From the NCBI RefSeq assembly GCF_030294945.1, contig NZ_AP018448.1:4866001-4930000 (forward strand): 64,000 bases of DNA. Reading direction: 5' to 3'. How positions within the stretch are numbered: the stretch's first letter is position 1; each line of letters begins with the position of its first letter. Shown here in pieces: positions 22,083-31,175 of this stretch. The notes under the pieces were generated by a model. That model did not search any database, was not told the origin of the DNA, and saw only the letters and a list, made by a program, of their open reading frames with translations. The position numbers and the translations under genes were made by a program. The stretch is from Streptomyces graminofaciens (GTDB lineage Bacteria; Actinomycetota; Actinomycetes; Streptomycetales; Streptomycetaceae).

Positions 22083-22726
22083 TTCGCCACCTCGAGGTCG
22101 GGTACGACCTTGCGCAGCTCCTCCGCCGACAGGGCGCCCGCACGCAGCAGCACCGGCACCTTGCCCGTGACGTCGACGATCGACGACGGCACGATGCCGG
22201 GGGTCGGGCCGCCGTCGAGGTAGACGGAGACGGAGTCGCCGAGCATCGCCTCGGCGGCGTCGCAGTTCTCCGGCGCCGGCTCGCCCGTCAGGTTGGCGGA
22301 GGAGACCGCCATGGGGCCGACCTCGGTGAGCAGCTCGATGGCGACCGGGTGCAGCGGCATGCGCACGGCGACCGTGCCACGGGTGTCGCCGAGGTCCCAC
22401 TGCAGCGACGGCTGGTGCTTGGCGACGAGGGTGAGCGCGCCCGGCCAGAAGGCGTCGACCAGCTCCCAGGCCATCTCGGAGAAGTCGGTGACGAGCCCGT
22501 GCAGGGTGTTCGGGGAGCCGATGAGGACGGGCGTGGGCATGGCACGGCCCCGGCCCTTGGCCTGGAGCAGATCGGCCACGGCCTCCGAGGAGAACGCGTC
22601 GGCGCCGATGCCGTAGACGGTGTCCGTCGGCAGCACCACGAGCTCGCCCCGGCGGACGGCGGACGCGGCCTCGCGCAGACCGGTCGCGCGGTCGGTGGCG
22701 TCGTTGGTGTCGTATCGCCGTGCCAT
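22079..22726 (-). CDS. L-threonylcarbamoyladenylate synthase (Sua5/YciO/YrdC)
   Basis: A 215-residue enzyme that makes threonylcarbamoyl-AMP from threonine, bicarbonate and ATP for the t6A37 modification of ANN-decoding tRNAs. The YrdC domain is complete: PTDTVYGIGADAF, KGRGRAMPTPVLIGS and SSANLTGEPAPENC. The C-terminal Sua5 extension is absent, so it is the short type. It is co-directional with prmC (62 bases upstream) and coupled to the phosphatase-like gene downstream. The cluster prfA-prmC-sua5 groups translation accuracy functions. Confidence 0.93.
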   Translation of the reverse strand: MARRYDTNDATDRATGLREAASAVRRGELVVLPTDTVYGIGADAFSSEAVADLLQAKGRGRAMPTPVLIGSPNTLHGLVTDFSEMAWELVDAFWPGALTLVAKHQPSLQWDLGDTRGTVAVRMPLHPVAIELLTEVGPMAVSSANLTGEPAPENCDAAEAMLGDSVSVYLDGGPTPGIVPSSIVDVTGKVPVLLRAGALSAEELRKVVPDLEVAN

Positions 22727-22788
22727 CTAGCGGGCCTCCTCGTACACGTAATGCTGGGCTTCCGAAAAAACTGCCGTCGGGCGGGTGC

Positions 22789-23634
22789 TCACGGCAGCGC
22801 CTTGCGGGCGGTCGCGAACCTCGGCCGCTTGTTGAGGTCCGGGTGGTCGGCCGCGTCGGCCCAGCCCCGCTCCTCGGTGAAGATCCACGGCACCTGGCCG
22901 CCCTGGGTGTCGGCGTGCTCGATGACGACGACGCCGCCGGGGCGCAGGAGCCGGTGTGCGGTGCGTTCCAGTCCACGGATCAGTTCGAGCCCGTCCTCCC
23001 CTGAGAACAGGGCGAGTTCGGGATCGTAGTCGCGGGCCTCGGGCGCCACGTACTCCCACTCCGTGAGCGGGATGTACGGCGGGTTGGAGACGACCAGGTC
23101 GACCTGGCCGTCGAGGTCGCGGAAGGCGTCCAGGGCGTTGCCCTGGCGCAGGTCGACGCGTGAGCCCGCCATGTTCTTGCGGGTCCACGTCAGGGCGTCC
23201 TCGGACAGCTCCACGGCGTGCACGCGCGAGCGCGGCACCTCCTGGGCGAGGGCGAGGGCGATGGCGCCGGAGCCGGTGCACAGGTCGACGATGAGCGGCT
23301 CGACGACGTCCATCGCGCGTACGGCGTCTATGGCCCAACCGACCACGGACTCGGTCTCCGGCCGGGGCACGAACACCCCTGGCCCGACCTGCAGTTCGAG
23401 GTAGCGGAAGTACGCGCGCCCGGTGATGTGCTGGAGGGGCTCGCGCTGCTCGCGGCGGGCGATGACCTCCCAGTACCGGGCGTCGAAGTCGGAGTCCTTG
23501 ACCGTGTGCAGCTCGCCCCGCTTGACGCCGTGCACGAACGCGGCGAGCTCCTCCGCGTCGTTGCGCGGCGAGGGCACGCCGGCGTCGGCCAGCCGCTGGG
23601 TGGCCTGGGCCACCTCCGCGAGCAGCAGGTTCAC
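22789..23634 (-). CDS. prmC: Release factor glutamine methyltransferase
   Basis: A 281-residue SAM-dependent enzyme that methylates the Gln of the GGQ motif in release factors. The SAM-binding motif DLCTGSGA is at 117-124 and the catalytic NPPY at 184-187 (NPPYIP). It sits 51 bases after prfA, its substrate's gene, on the same strand, which supports co-transcription. The N-terminal helical domain (residues 1-~80) is the family's substrate-recognition part. Confidence 0.95.
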   Translation of the reverse strand: MNLLLAEVAQATQRLADAGVPSPRNDAEELAAFVHGVKRGELHTVKDSDFDARYWEVIARREQREPLQHITGRAYFRYLELQVGPGVFVPRPETESVVGWAIDAVRAMDVVEPLIVDLCTGSGAIALALAQEVPRSRVHAVELSEDALTWTRKNMAGSRVDLRQGNALDAFRDLDGQVDLVVSNPPYIPLTEWEYVAPEARDYDPELALFSGEDGLELIRGLERTAHRLLRPGGVVVIEHADTQGGQVPWIFTEERGWADAADHPDLNKRPRFATARKALP

Positions 23635-23685
23635 GCAAGTCCTCCGTGTCGTACTCGGTCGTGCGCCGTTGCGTCTGTGCGTCCC

Positions 23686-24762
23686 CTACGCGGCCGCCAG
23701 CTTCGCTGCCGAGTCCGCGTCGACGCAGGCCTGGATCACCGCGTCGAGGTCGCCGTCCAGGACCTGGTCCAGGTTGTACGACTTGAAGCCGACGCGGTGG
23801 TCCGAGATGCGGTTCTCCGGGAAGTTGTACGTGCGGATCTTCTCGGAGCGGTCGACGGTGCGGACCTGGCTGCGGCGGGCGTCGGCGGCTTCCTTCTCCG
23901 CTTCCTCCTGCGCCGCTGCGAGCAGCCTGGAGCGCAGGATACGCATCGCCTGCTCCTTGTTCTGCAGCTGGCTCTTCTCGTTCTGGCAGGAGGCGACGAC
24001 TCCGGTGGGAATGTGCGTGATGCGCACGGCGGAGTCGGTGGTGTTGACGGACTGCCCGCCGGGGCCGGAGGAGCGGTAGACGTCGATGCGGAGGTCGTTC
24101 GCGTTGATCTCGACCTCGACCTCCTCGGCCTCGGGCGTGACGAGCACGCCGGCCGCGGAGGTGTGGATACGGCCCTGGGACTCGGTCGCGGGCACGCGCT
24201 GGACGCGGTGCACCCCGCCCTCGTACTTCAACCGGGCCCAGACGCCCTGGCCGGGCTCGGTGGCGCCCTGGCCGCCCTTGGTCTTCACGGCGACCTGGAC
24301 GTCCTTGTAGCCGCCCAGCTCGGACTCGGTGGAGTCGATGATCTCGGTCTTCCAGCCGACGCGCTCGGCGTAGCGGAGGTACATGCGCAGGAGGTCGCCG
24401 GCGAAGAGGGCGGACTCGTCGCCGCCGGCGCCCGCCTTGATCTCCAGGATCACGTCCTTGTCGTCGCTGGGGTCGCGCGGGACGAGCAGCAGCCGCAGCT
24501 TCTCCGTCAGCTCCTCGCGCTGCTTCTCCAGCTCCTTGACCTCGGCGGCGAAGTCCGGGTCGTCCGCGACGAATTCGCGGGCCGTCTCGATGTCGTCGCC
24601 GGTCTGCTTCCAGGAGCGGTACGTGCCGACGATCGGGGTCAGCTCCGCGTAGCGCTTGTTGAGCTTGCGCGCGTTGGCCTGGTCCGCGTGGACCGACGGG
24701 TCGGCGAGCTTCTTCTCCAGGTCGGCGTGTTCCCCGACCAGTTCCTCGACCGCCTCGAACAT
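23686..24762 (-). CDS. prfA: Peptide chain release factor 1
   Basis: A 358-residue class I release factor that ends translation at UAA and UAG. The GGQ loop is at 235-237 ([11 protein letters not shown]) and the codon-reading tripeptide at 191-193 (PAT). The ATG at 24762 is the conserved start; the frame is open for 17 codons more. It follows rpmE, separated by a hairpin terminator. Confidence 0.97.
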   Translation of the reverse strand: MFEAVEELVGEHADLEKKLADPSVHADQANARKLNKRYAELTPIVGTYRSWKQTGDDIETAREFVADDPDFAAEVKELEKQREELTEKLRLLLVPRDPSDDKDVILEIKAGAGGDESALFAGDLLRMYLRYAERVGWKTEIIDSTESELGGYKDVQVAVKTKGGQGATEPGQGVWARLKYEGGVHRVQRVPATESQGRIHTSAAGVLVTPEAEEVEVEINANDLRIDVYRSSGPGGQSVNTTDSAVRITHIPTGVVASCQNEKSQLQNKEQAMRILRSRLLAAAQEEAEKEAADARRSQVRTVDRSEKIRTYNFPENRISDHRVGFKSYNLDQVLDGDLDAVIQACVDADSAAKLAAA

Positions 24763-24814
24763 CTCCGGCTCCCTGTACGACCTGTACGACGTGATAAATG
24801 GGCTGCACCGCAAA

Positions 24815-24860
24815 GCGCCGGTCCCGGAAGCCCCCGAGCGGGGGCACCGAGGACCGGCGC
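24815..24860 (-). terminator. Terminator between rpmE and prfA
   Basis: A 10-bp outer stem (24815-24824 with 24851-24860) encloses a G/C inner hairpin (24830-24845), 61 bases after the rpmE stop. It separates rpmE from prfA, or reduces readthrough. Confidence 0.75.
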
Positions 24861-24921
24861 CAGGGCGTGTCCGCTGGATGTCCGTGCCGCGGAGATCCGG
24901 CGGAAGCGCCCCTGGGGCTCG

Positions 24922-25143
24922 CTACTTCTTGGCAGCGGCAGCCTTGCCGAAGCGGGCCTCGAAGCGGGCCACGCGGCCACCGGTGTCGAGGATCTTCTGC
25001 TTGCCCGTGTAGAACGGGTGGCACTCGGAGCAGACCTCGGCACGGATGGTGCCGCTCTCGATCGTGCTGCGGGTGGTGAACGACGCGCCACAGGTGCAGC
25101 TGACCTGCGTCTCGACGTACTCGGGGTGGATGTCGCGCTTCAA
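24922..25143 (-). CDS. rpmE: Ribosomal protein bL31, zinc form
   Basis: A 73-residue protein of the large ribosomal subunit that bridges to the small subunit. The zinc ligands are present (SCTCGASF near residue 14 and [10 protein letters not shown]), so this is the Cys-containing form replaced by a non-zinc paralogue under zinc limitation. The start is TTG at 25143, with AGGAG a few bases before, which yields the standard N-terminus [18 protein letters not shown] do not see a clear Zur box upstream. Confidence 0.95.
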   Translation of the reverse strand: MKRDIHPEYVETQVSCTCGASFTTRSTIESGTIRAEVCSECHPFYTGKQKILDTGGRVARFEARFGKAAAAKK

Positions 25144-25358
25144 GGTGTCTCCTAGTTTCGGGAGGGCGCCGGGTCGCTGCCGCGGGATGCGGGAGCGTGA
25201 ACCGGAGCCGACGTACCAGTCTGCCAGGACTGGCGCCATCTCCCAAAACCAGGGGGTGCGGTCATGTATTCCCCGGCGCCCCGACTACGGGCAGTCATGC
25301 CGCTGGGGCCTGTCGTCACAGTCCCGTCCGCCGCGCGGAAGCCCCGGGGCGCCCTGGC

Positions 25359-25433
25359 CCTAGGGCGTGTTTCGAACGTCCCGTCTGCCCCGCCCTCCGG
25401 GCGGACGACGCCACTTTCGAAACACGCCCTAGG
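25359..25433. repeat. 18-bp inverted repeat overlapping the LCP stop codon
   Basis: Perfect 18-base arms (25359-25376 and 25416-25433, core GGGCGTGTTTCGAA) flank a 39-base centre that has its own short GC hairpin. The stop codon of the LCP gene (25429-25431) lies in the right arm. It could be an intrinsic terminator or a small palindromic mobile element. I recall GGGCGTGTTTCGAA-type arms as frequent between Streptomyces genes. Confidence 0.85.
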
Positions 25434-26571
25434 AAGAAGCCACGACCCCGTCCGCGTCGCCCTTGGCCGTTCCCTTCGTCGCCGACTTCGGGATCGTTCT
25501 GTCCGCCTTCAGCGCCGCCCAGACCTGCTTCGCCTTCGCCTCGTCCACCAGTACCCGGTTCGGGTCCGCGGGGTCGTACTGGACCGGCATCGTGACCATG
25601 GTCATGTTCTTGGAGCCGATGCCCTTGAGGCCGCCGGCGAAGGAGGCGAGGTCCTTGATGGAGTCCAGGTCGGAGTCGGTGGTGATGGTGTCGGTCGCGG
25701 TGTCGGCCAGGTCGTACAGCTTCGCCGGGCTGGACAGGAGTCCGATCTCCTTGACCTGTTCCAGCAGCGCCTTGATGAACGCCTGCTGGAGCTGGATACG
25801 GCCGAGGTCGGAGCCGTCGCCCACGCCGTGCCGGGTGCGGACCAGGCCCAGGGCCTGCTTGCCGGTGAGGGTGTGCTCGCCGGCCTTCAGGTTCAGATGG
25901 CTGTCGGGGTCCTTGATGTCCTTGGTGGTCGTGATGTCGACCCCGCCGAGGACGTTGATCAGCTTCTCGAAGCCCGCGAAGTCGACCTCGATGTAGTGGT
26001 CCATACGGATGCCGGTCATGGACTCGACGGTCTTGACCGCGCAGGCCGCGCCACCCGTGGAGTAGGCCGAGTTGAACATCGCCATCGTCACGGCCGGGTA
26101 CGTCTTGCCGTTCGTGTCGGTGCACTCGGGCCGGTCGACGAGGGTGTCCCGGGGTATGGAGACCACGCTGGCCTTCTTGTGGCCCTCGTAGACGTGCACG
26201 ATCATCGCGGTGTCGGAGCGGGCGCTGCCGTCGTCGACCCCGCCGCCCAGCTTCTTGTTGCTGCCGGAGCGGGTGTCGGAGCCGAGGACGAGGATGTCCT
26301 GCGAGCCGTTGTCGACGTCGAGGGGCCGGTCCGTGCCGAGGGCCTGGTTGATGTCGACGCTCTTGATGTTGCCGTTGAGCTTGAAGTACAGGTACCCGGC
26401 GCCCGTGCCTCCGAGGACGAGGATGCCCGCGGCGGTCCAGACGGTGACCAGTACCGCCTTGCTTCGTCCGCCGCGTGCCTTGCGGCGGCGGCCCTTGGCG
26501 GCACGATGACGCGGGCCGGTGGTGTCACTCTGCTCCGGGGTGCCGGAATCCGGCGTGCTCTCGGCGGACAT
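25429..26571 (-). CDS. LytR-CpsA-Psr (LCP) family wall-polymer ligase
   Basis: A 380-residue membrane-anchored transferase. LCP enzymes attach teichoic-acid-like or other glycopolymers from a lipid carrier to peptidoglycan. A basic N-terminus and one membrane helix (about residues 40-62) precede the extracellular LCP domain. Visible family motifs are DILVLGSDTRSG, SDTAMIVHV, SIPRDTLVD, GVDITTTKDIKD and the Arg-rich DLGRIQLQQAFI. GAGGGAG precedes the ATG. The lipid-carrier transferase gene at 18.65 kb may supply its substrate pathway. Confidence 0.92.
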   Translation of the reverse strand: MSAESTPDSGTPEQSDTTGPRHRAAKGRRRKARGGRSKAVLVTVWTAAGILVLGGTGAGYLYFKLNGNIKSVDINQALGTDRPLDVDNGSQDILVLGSDTRSGSNKKLGGGVDDGSARSDTAMIVHVYEGHKKASVVSIPRDTLVDRPECTDTNGKTYPAVTMAMFNSAYSTGGAACAVKTVESMTGIRMDHYIEVDFAGFEKLINVLGGVDITTTKDIKDPDSHLNLKAGEHTLTGKQALGLVRTRHGVGDGSDLGRIQLQQAFIKALLEQVKEIGLLSSPAKLYDLADTATDTITTDSDLDSIKDLASFAGGLKGIGSKNMTMVTMPVQYDPADPNRVLVDEAKAKQVWAALKADRTIPKSATKGTAKGDADGVVASS

Positions 26572-26646
26572 CTGCTCCCTCGGTCCTCTTTCGGGTCGGT
26601 TGCCCCCTGGTCAGACGGAGGAACTCGGCAAAGGGTTGCACAACGT

Positions 26647-26681
26647 ACTGTGCCCATCGCGTGAAGTGCGATGGGCACAGT
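26647..26681 (-). terminator. Terminator of the serine protease gene
   Basis: A perfect 14-bp stem (26647-26660 with 26668-26681) with a 7-base loop, 43 bases beyond the protease stop. On the minus strand ACGTTG follows, without a strong T-run. Confidence 0.85.
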
Positions 26682-26723
26682 GCGTGATGAGAGGGCCCGG
26701 GGGTACCGGGTTCACCTGGGGTT

Positions 26724-28475
26724 TCAGCCGAGCAGGTCGTACTGGGCGTAACTGGTGCCGACGGAGATCCTTGTGTCGAAGATCTCGCTGGTGGCCGTCC
26801 ACGTGCCCTTGTAGAGGTAGAGCGTGCCCGCCTTCGTACGGGCCAGCAGGTCCGCCTTGCTGTCGCCGTTCACGTCCCCGGGGGTGATGAGCGTGTCGTA
26901 GGCGCTCCAGTCGGAGCGGACCTTGATCCGGGTGGCGAAGGCGCTCGTGCCGGACTTGCCGGTGCCCTTGTAGAGGTAGATGTTCGAGCCGGTCTTCGTA
27001 CGGGCGATCAGGTCGGTCTTGCCGTCGCCGGTGAAGTCGCCGTGGCCGAGGACCGCGTTGTACTGGTTCCAGCCCGTACCAACCTTCACCCGGGTCGCGA
27101 AGGTGCCGTTGCCCTTGCCGGGGTAGATCCACAGGGCGCCGCCGGAGTCGACCGAGAGCAGGTCGGGCAGGGCGTCGCCGGTGACGTCACCAGGGGTGAC
27201 GATCCGGGTGCGGGTCGTCCAGTTGTCGAAGATCTGCGTGTCGGTCCAGGCCTTGGACGCGGGCACGTAGTGCCGCCAGAAGACGTCGCCGTCGGCGCCG
27301 CGACGGATCACGAAGTCCTGGAAGCCGTCCCGGTCGAGGTCGGTCTGCTGGACGAGGTCGTAGCCGATCCAGCTGCCGACGGCCGCGCCCAGGTTCTCGC
27401 GCGAGTCGAGCGAGGAGCCCTTTGAGGCGCGCATGTAGCCGATGCCGGTGTCCTTGTTGCGCAGGAACACGTCGGCCTTGCCGTCACGGCTGAGGTCGAT
27501 GTCGTTGACGCGCGCCGAGGCCGCGCCGACATACCTGCTGACCTTGGCGAAGACCGGGTACGCGCCCTTGTACACGCAGTCCGTGACACCCCACGAGACG
27601 ACGCCTATGACCTTGTTCTTGTAGACGAGCGGGCCACCGGAGTCGCCGTTGCAGCTGGCCGTGGTGGTCTTGTCGGTGCCGCCTGACGGCTTGCCCGCGC
27701 AGAACATGTGGCCCTTGACGAACAGGTCGCCCCAGAAGTTTCCGCAGGTCGTGTCGGTCACGACGGGCATGTCGGCCGTCTTCAGCGTCTGCGAGACGGC
27801 GTCGCTGGTGGAGCTGGTACGCCCCCAGCCGTAGACCTTGGCCGGTATGTCCTTCGCGTACGAGGCCGTGTCGCCGGACGTCGTCATCTTGATGGGGGCG
27901 GCCTTGACCGGCTCGGCGAGCGTGAGGACGGCGACGTCGTTGTCGATGGCGTCCTCGTCGTACGAGGAGTGGTTCCACTGGCGTGCGACGAGGCTGCGGG
28001 TGCCGCCGTGGTAGTCCACGTCCACGACGGCGCCGTTGGCATCGGTGACCTTGGTGGGCAACTGCTGGGTGCCCGTGACGACGACGCCGTTCGCAGCCCA
28101 GTCGTAGTAGTCCTTGTCGACGCAGTGCGCGGCGGTGAGGATCTTCGTCGGTGAGACGACCGAGCCGCCGCAGAAGAAGCCGATGCCGGTGTTGTCGTCG
28201 TAGTACCAGAGCTGGGCCATGTACGGCGCCGTGCCTATGGTGGTCTCCGAGCCGCCGATGATCTTGGCATCCCGGCCCGGGAGGTCCGAGTCCGCGCTCA
28301 TCGACGACTTCTGGGCGCTCTGCCCGGCGGAGGCGGTGCCGTCCGCCGCCATGGCCGACACGATCCGCTGGTCCAGCTCGTCGAGCGTCGGCGTCGCCTC
28401 GGCACCACTCGCGGAAGCCATCAGCAGCGTCCCGGCCGTCGCGGCGGCGACGGCTCCGGACAAGGATCTACCCAC
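26724..28475 (-). CDS. Secreted S1-family serine protease with FG-GAP repeats
   Basis: A 583-residue exported protease. A signal peptide ends around residue 25-27, a ~45-residue propeptide follows, and the mature chain likely begins at IIGG (about residue 72). The triad is H117 (TAAHC), D180 (DNDVAVL) and S279 (CNGDSGGP). The residue six before the Ser, which sets trypsin specificity, is Ala, so it should not cut after Lys/Arg like trypsin. The C-terminal ~270 residues are FG-GAP/VCBS repeats (DRDGFQDFVIRR, GDVTGDALPDLLSV, GDFTGDGKTDLIAR, GDVNGDSKADLLAR), probably a Ca-binding beta-propeller. GTG start with AGGGGGGA upstream. Confidence 0.92.
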   Translation of the reverse strand: MGRSLSGAVAAATAGTLLMASASGAEATPTLDELDQRIVSAMAADGTASAGQSAQKSSMSADSDLPGRDAKIIGGSETTIGTAPYMAQLWYYDDNTGIGFFCGGSVVSPTKILTAAHCVDKDYYDWAANGVVVTGTQQLPTKVTDANGAVVDVDYHGGTRSLVARQWNHSSYDEDAIDNDVAVLTLAEPVKAAPIKMTTSGDTASYAKDIPAKVYGWGRTSSTSDAVSQTLKTADMPVVTDTTCGNFWGDLFVKGHMFCAGKPSGGTDKTTTASCNGDSGGPLVYKNKVIGVVSWGVTDCVYKGAYPVFAKVSRYVGAASARVNDIDLSRDGKADVFLRNKDTGIGYMRASKGSSLDSRENLGAAVGSWIGYDLVQQTDLDRDGFQDFVIRRGADGDVFWRHYVPASKAWTDTQIFDNWTTRTRIVTPGDVTGDALPDLLSVDSGGALWIYPGKGNGTFATRVKVGTGWNQYNAVLGHGDFTGDGKTDLIARTKTGSNIYLYKGTGKSGTSAFATRIKVRSDWSAYDTLITPGDVNGDSKADLLARTKAGTLYLYKGTWTATSEIFDTRISVGTSYAQYDLLG

Positions 28476-28493
28476 GCAAGTCCCCCCTGGGAG

Positions 28494-28527
28494 TCATGAG
28501 TTGAGAAACGTCATGAGTTGAGAAACG
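28494..28527. repeat. 17-bp tandem direct repeat upstream of the protease gene
   Basis: TCATGAGTTGAGAAACG occurs twice head to tail, starting 18 bases before the protease start codon on its 5' side. It falls in the untranslated leader or promoter, so it could be an operator pair or a recent duplication. Confidence 0.9.
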
Positions 28528-28630
28528 TCGAAGGCCCGCGGAGCAGAGGGCGGAGATCTCTTCGACGCGAGGTGAAGACCGTGATCGTACACGTGTCACA
28601 GGGGGCACTACAGGTGCGTCTCACAAGAAA

Positions 28631-28663
28631 CCGGGGCCACCCTCACGAAGAGGGTGACCCCGG
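28631..28663 (-). terminator. rho terminator
   Basis: A 14-bp stem with one mismatch (28631-28644 with 28650-28663) and a 5-base loop, 33 bases past the rho stop. TTTCTTG follows on the minus strand. Confidence 0.85.
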
Positions 28664-28695
28664 CTCTTTCCGCCTTGACGACTGGTCGCCTACGA

Positions 28696-30768
28696 CTAGT
28701 CGCCGTTGCCCGGCGTCGGCGTCGTCTTCTGGATCTGCATCAGGAACTCGATGTTCGACTTCGTCTGCTTCATCTTGTCGAGGAGCAGCTCGATGGCCTG
28801 CTGCTGGTCGAGCGCGTGCAGCACCCGGCGCAGCTTCCAGACGACCGCGAGCTCCTCGTTGCCGAGCAGGATCTCTTCCTTGCGGGTGCCGGACGCGTCG
28901 ACGTCCACCGCCGGGAAGATGCGCTTGTCGGCGAGCTTCCGGTCGAGCTTGAGCTCCATGTTGCCGGTGCCCTTGAACTCCTCGAAGATCACCTCGTCCA
29001 TGCGGGACCCGGTGTCCACCAGGGCGGTGGCGAGGATGGTCAGCGAGCCGCCGTCCTCGATGTTGCGGGCCGCACCGAAGAAGCGCTTCGGCGGGTACAG
29101 GGCCGTCGAGTCGACACCACCGGACAGGATGCGGCCGGAGGCCGGGGCGGCGAGGTTGTACGCACGGCCCAGACGCGTGATCGAGTCGAGCAGTACGACC
29201 ACGTCGTGGCCCAGCTCCACCAGACGCTTGGCGCGCTCGATGGCGAGCTCGGCGACCGTGGTGTGGTCCTCGGCCGGGCGGTCGAAGGTCGAGGAGATGA
29301 CCTCGCCCTTCACCGACCGCTGCATGTCGGTGACCTCTTCCGGACGCTCGTCGACCAGGACGACCATCAGGTGGCACTCGGGGTTGTTGTGCGTGATGGC
29401 GTTGGCGATCGCCTGCATGATCATGGTCTTGCCGGTCTTCGGCGGGGCCACGATCAGACCGCGCTGGCCCTTACCGATCGGCGACACGAGGTCGATGATG
29501 CGGGTGGTCAGCACGCCCGGGTCCGTCTCCAGGCGGAGGCGGTCCTGCGGGTAGAGCGGGGTCAGCTTGTTGAACTCCGGGCGGCCACGGCCGTGTTCGG
29601 GCGCCATGCCGTTGGTGGAGTCCAGGCGGACCAGCGCGTTGAACTTCTCGCGGCGCTCGCCGTCCTTCGGCTGACGCACGGCACCGGTGACGTGGTCGCC
29701 CTTGCGCAGGCCGTTCTTGCGGACCTGGGCGAGGGAGACGTACACGTCGTTCGGGCCGGGCAGGTAGCCGGAAGTCCGGATGAACGCGTAGTTGTCCAGG
29801 ATGTCCAGGATGCCCGCGACGGGGATCAGGACGTCGTCGTCGGCGAGCTGCGGCTCGTTGGCGCCGAACTCCTCGCGGCCGCGACGGCCACGGCGGTCGC
29901 GGTAACGGCCCCGACGGCCGCGGCGGCCGCCGTCGAAGTCGTCGTCGTCCTGCGGGCCGTTGTCGCGCTGACGGTCCTGGCGGTCCTGACGGCCGCCCTG
30001 CTGCTGGCTCTGCTGCTGGCCGCGGTCGCGCTGCGGCTGACCGCCGCCCTGCTGACCGCCGCCCTGCTGCTCGTCGCCCTTGCCGCGGCGGTCACCGCGG
30101 TCACCGCGGTCGCTGCGGTCGCTGCGGTCACCGCGGTCGCTGCGGTCACCACGCTCGCGACCGCGCTCGCGCCGGTCACGGCGGCCCTGACGGCCGTCGC
30201 CCTCGCCGGCGTCGCCCTTGGCCTCGGCCTGCGGCTGCGCGGTCTGGGCCGGCGTCTCGGCCTTGGGCTCGCTCTTGGCCTCGGCCACGACCGTCTCGGG
30301 GCTGCCCGCCTCGGCGGTGGCACGGCGACGGCGGCGCTCGGTGGGCGCGTCGTCACCGCCGGCCGGCTGGCCGGGGATGTCGATCTGCTGCTGGGCCACG
30401 GCCTTCTCGGCGGGAGCAGCGGCCTTCTTCGCCGCCGGCTTCTCGGCCGGGGCGGCGGCGTCGTCGCCCGTACGCGCCTTGGAGGTGGTGCGGCGCTTCG
30501 GCTTGGTCTCGGTGGCGGCCTCGGCCTTGGGAGCCGCGGCGCCTCCTCCGGCCTGCGCCTCCTTGATGACCTCGATCAGCTGGCTCTTGCGCATGCGCGC
30601 GGTGCCCCTGATGCCCAGGCCCGATGCGACCTGCTGCAGCTCGGCCAGCACCATGCCCTCGAGGCCGGTGCCACGGCGCCGCCTGGCGCCGGCAGGCGCG
30701 GCGTCCGTGGCGGGCGCGGCAGCGGTCTCCTCGACACGTGCGCCCATCAGATCGGTGGTGTCGCTCAC
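28696..30768 (-). CDS. rho: Transcription termination factor Rho
   Basis: A 690-residue RNA-dependent ATPase. The usual Rho parts are present: N-terminal helical domain ([18 protein letters not shown]), cold-shock RNA-binding domain ([17 protein letters not shown]), P-loop APPKTGKT, and the Q/R loops near [18 protein letters not shown]. Between the first two lies a ~230-residue actinobacterial insertion rich in Arg, Gly, Asp and Gln with RGDRSDR repeats, probably an extra RNA-binding or phase-separating segment. GTG at 30768 is chosen (AAGGACCCTTC upstream). It is transcribed from a ~345-base leader. Confidence 0.96.
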   Translation of the reverse strand: MSDTTDLMGARVEETAAAPATDAAPAGARRRRGTGLEGMVLAELQQVASGLGIRGTARMRKSQLIEVIKEAQAGGGAAAPKAEAATETKPKRRTTSKARTGDDAAAPAEKPAAKKAAAPAEKAVAQQQIDIPGQPAGGDDAPTERRRRRATAEAGSPETVVAEAKSEPKAETPAQTAQPQAEAKGDAGEGDGRQGRRDRRERGRERGDRSDRGDRSDRSDRGDRGDRRGKGDEQQGGGQQGGGQPQRDRGQQQSQQQGGRQDRQDRQRDNGPQDDDDFDGGRRGRRGRYRDRRGRRGREEFGANEPQLADDDVLIPVAGILDILDNYAFIRTSGYLPGPNDVYVSLAQVRKNGLRKGDHVTGAVRQPKDGERREKFNALVRLDSTNGMAPEHGRGRPEFNKLTPLYPQDRLRLETDPGVLTTRIIDLVSPIGKGQRGLIVAPPKTGKTMIMQAIANAITHNNPECHLMVVLVDERPEEVTDMQRSVKGEVISSTFDRPAEDHTTVAELAIERAKRLVELGHDVVVLLDSITRLGRAYNLAAPASGRILSGGVDSTALYPPKRFFGAARNIEDGGSLTILATALVDTGSRMDEVIFEEFKGTGNMELKLDRKLADKRIFPAVDVDASGTRKEEILLGNEELAVVWKLRRVLHALDQQQAIELLLDKMKQTKSNIEFLMQIQKTTPTPGNGD

Positions 30769-31126
30769 GAAGGGTCCTTCCCTGGAGCGGACGTCGGCCT
30801 TCTGGCTCGGCGACCGGTTGTGCTGTCCGGCTTCGGTCCTGTTCGGGTGGACCGTGCCGGGGCGGTGGTCCGCCAAAGCGGCGGAGGAAATTTACGGTGA
30901 TTCGGCGCTTACCCCGGGCCGTGGACTTGAGTGTCTGTGTCACGCGGCTCGGTCACGCCTGTTCCGGCGTCTGCTCGGCAGACCGCTCAGCCCCCGCGTA
31001 CGGCGTGATGCCTGACGTACGGAGAACCGTGCGGCTTGGGAGACTCCCGGAAGAATGGTTGTCCCGGACGGGGACGATAAGCACCATGCCATGGCTGGGG
31101 CAGGTGCAGACTTGAGGTTAACACTA
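30769..31126 (-). promoter_or_regulatory. Long rho promoter and leader
   Basis: About 350 bases before rho hold no gene. On the minus strand TAGTGTTAACC (with TAGTGT at 31121-31126) is a likely -10 region. If so, the transcript has a ~345-base untranslated leader. Long leaders upstream of rho often carry autoregulatory termination sites. I recall this stretch as well conserved among streptomycetes. Confidence 0.55.
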
Positions 31127-31175
31127 CCGGATCCAACAAACATTCCCCCTCTCGAAATCCGGCAACCGTGCGCCC

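Noticed and set aside
22727..25246. An 839-codon minus-strand frame across prmC, prfA and rpmE
   Set aside because: It is an Arg/Pro-rich alternative frame of three well-supported genes.
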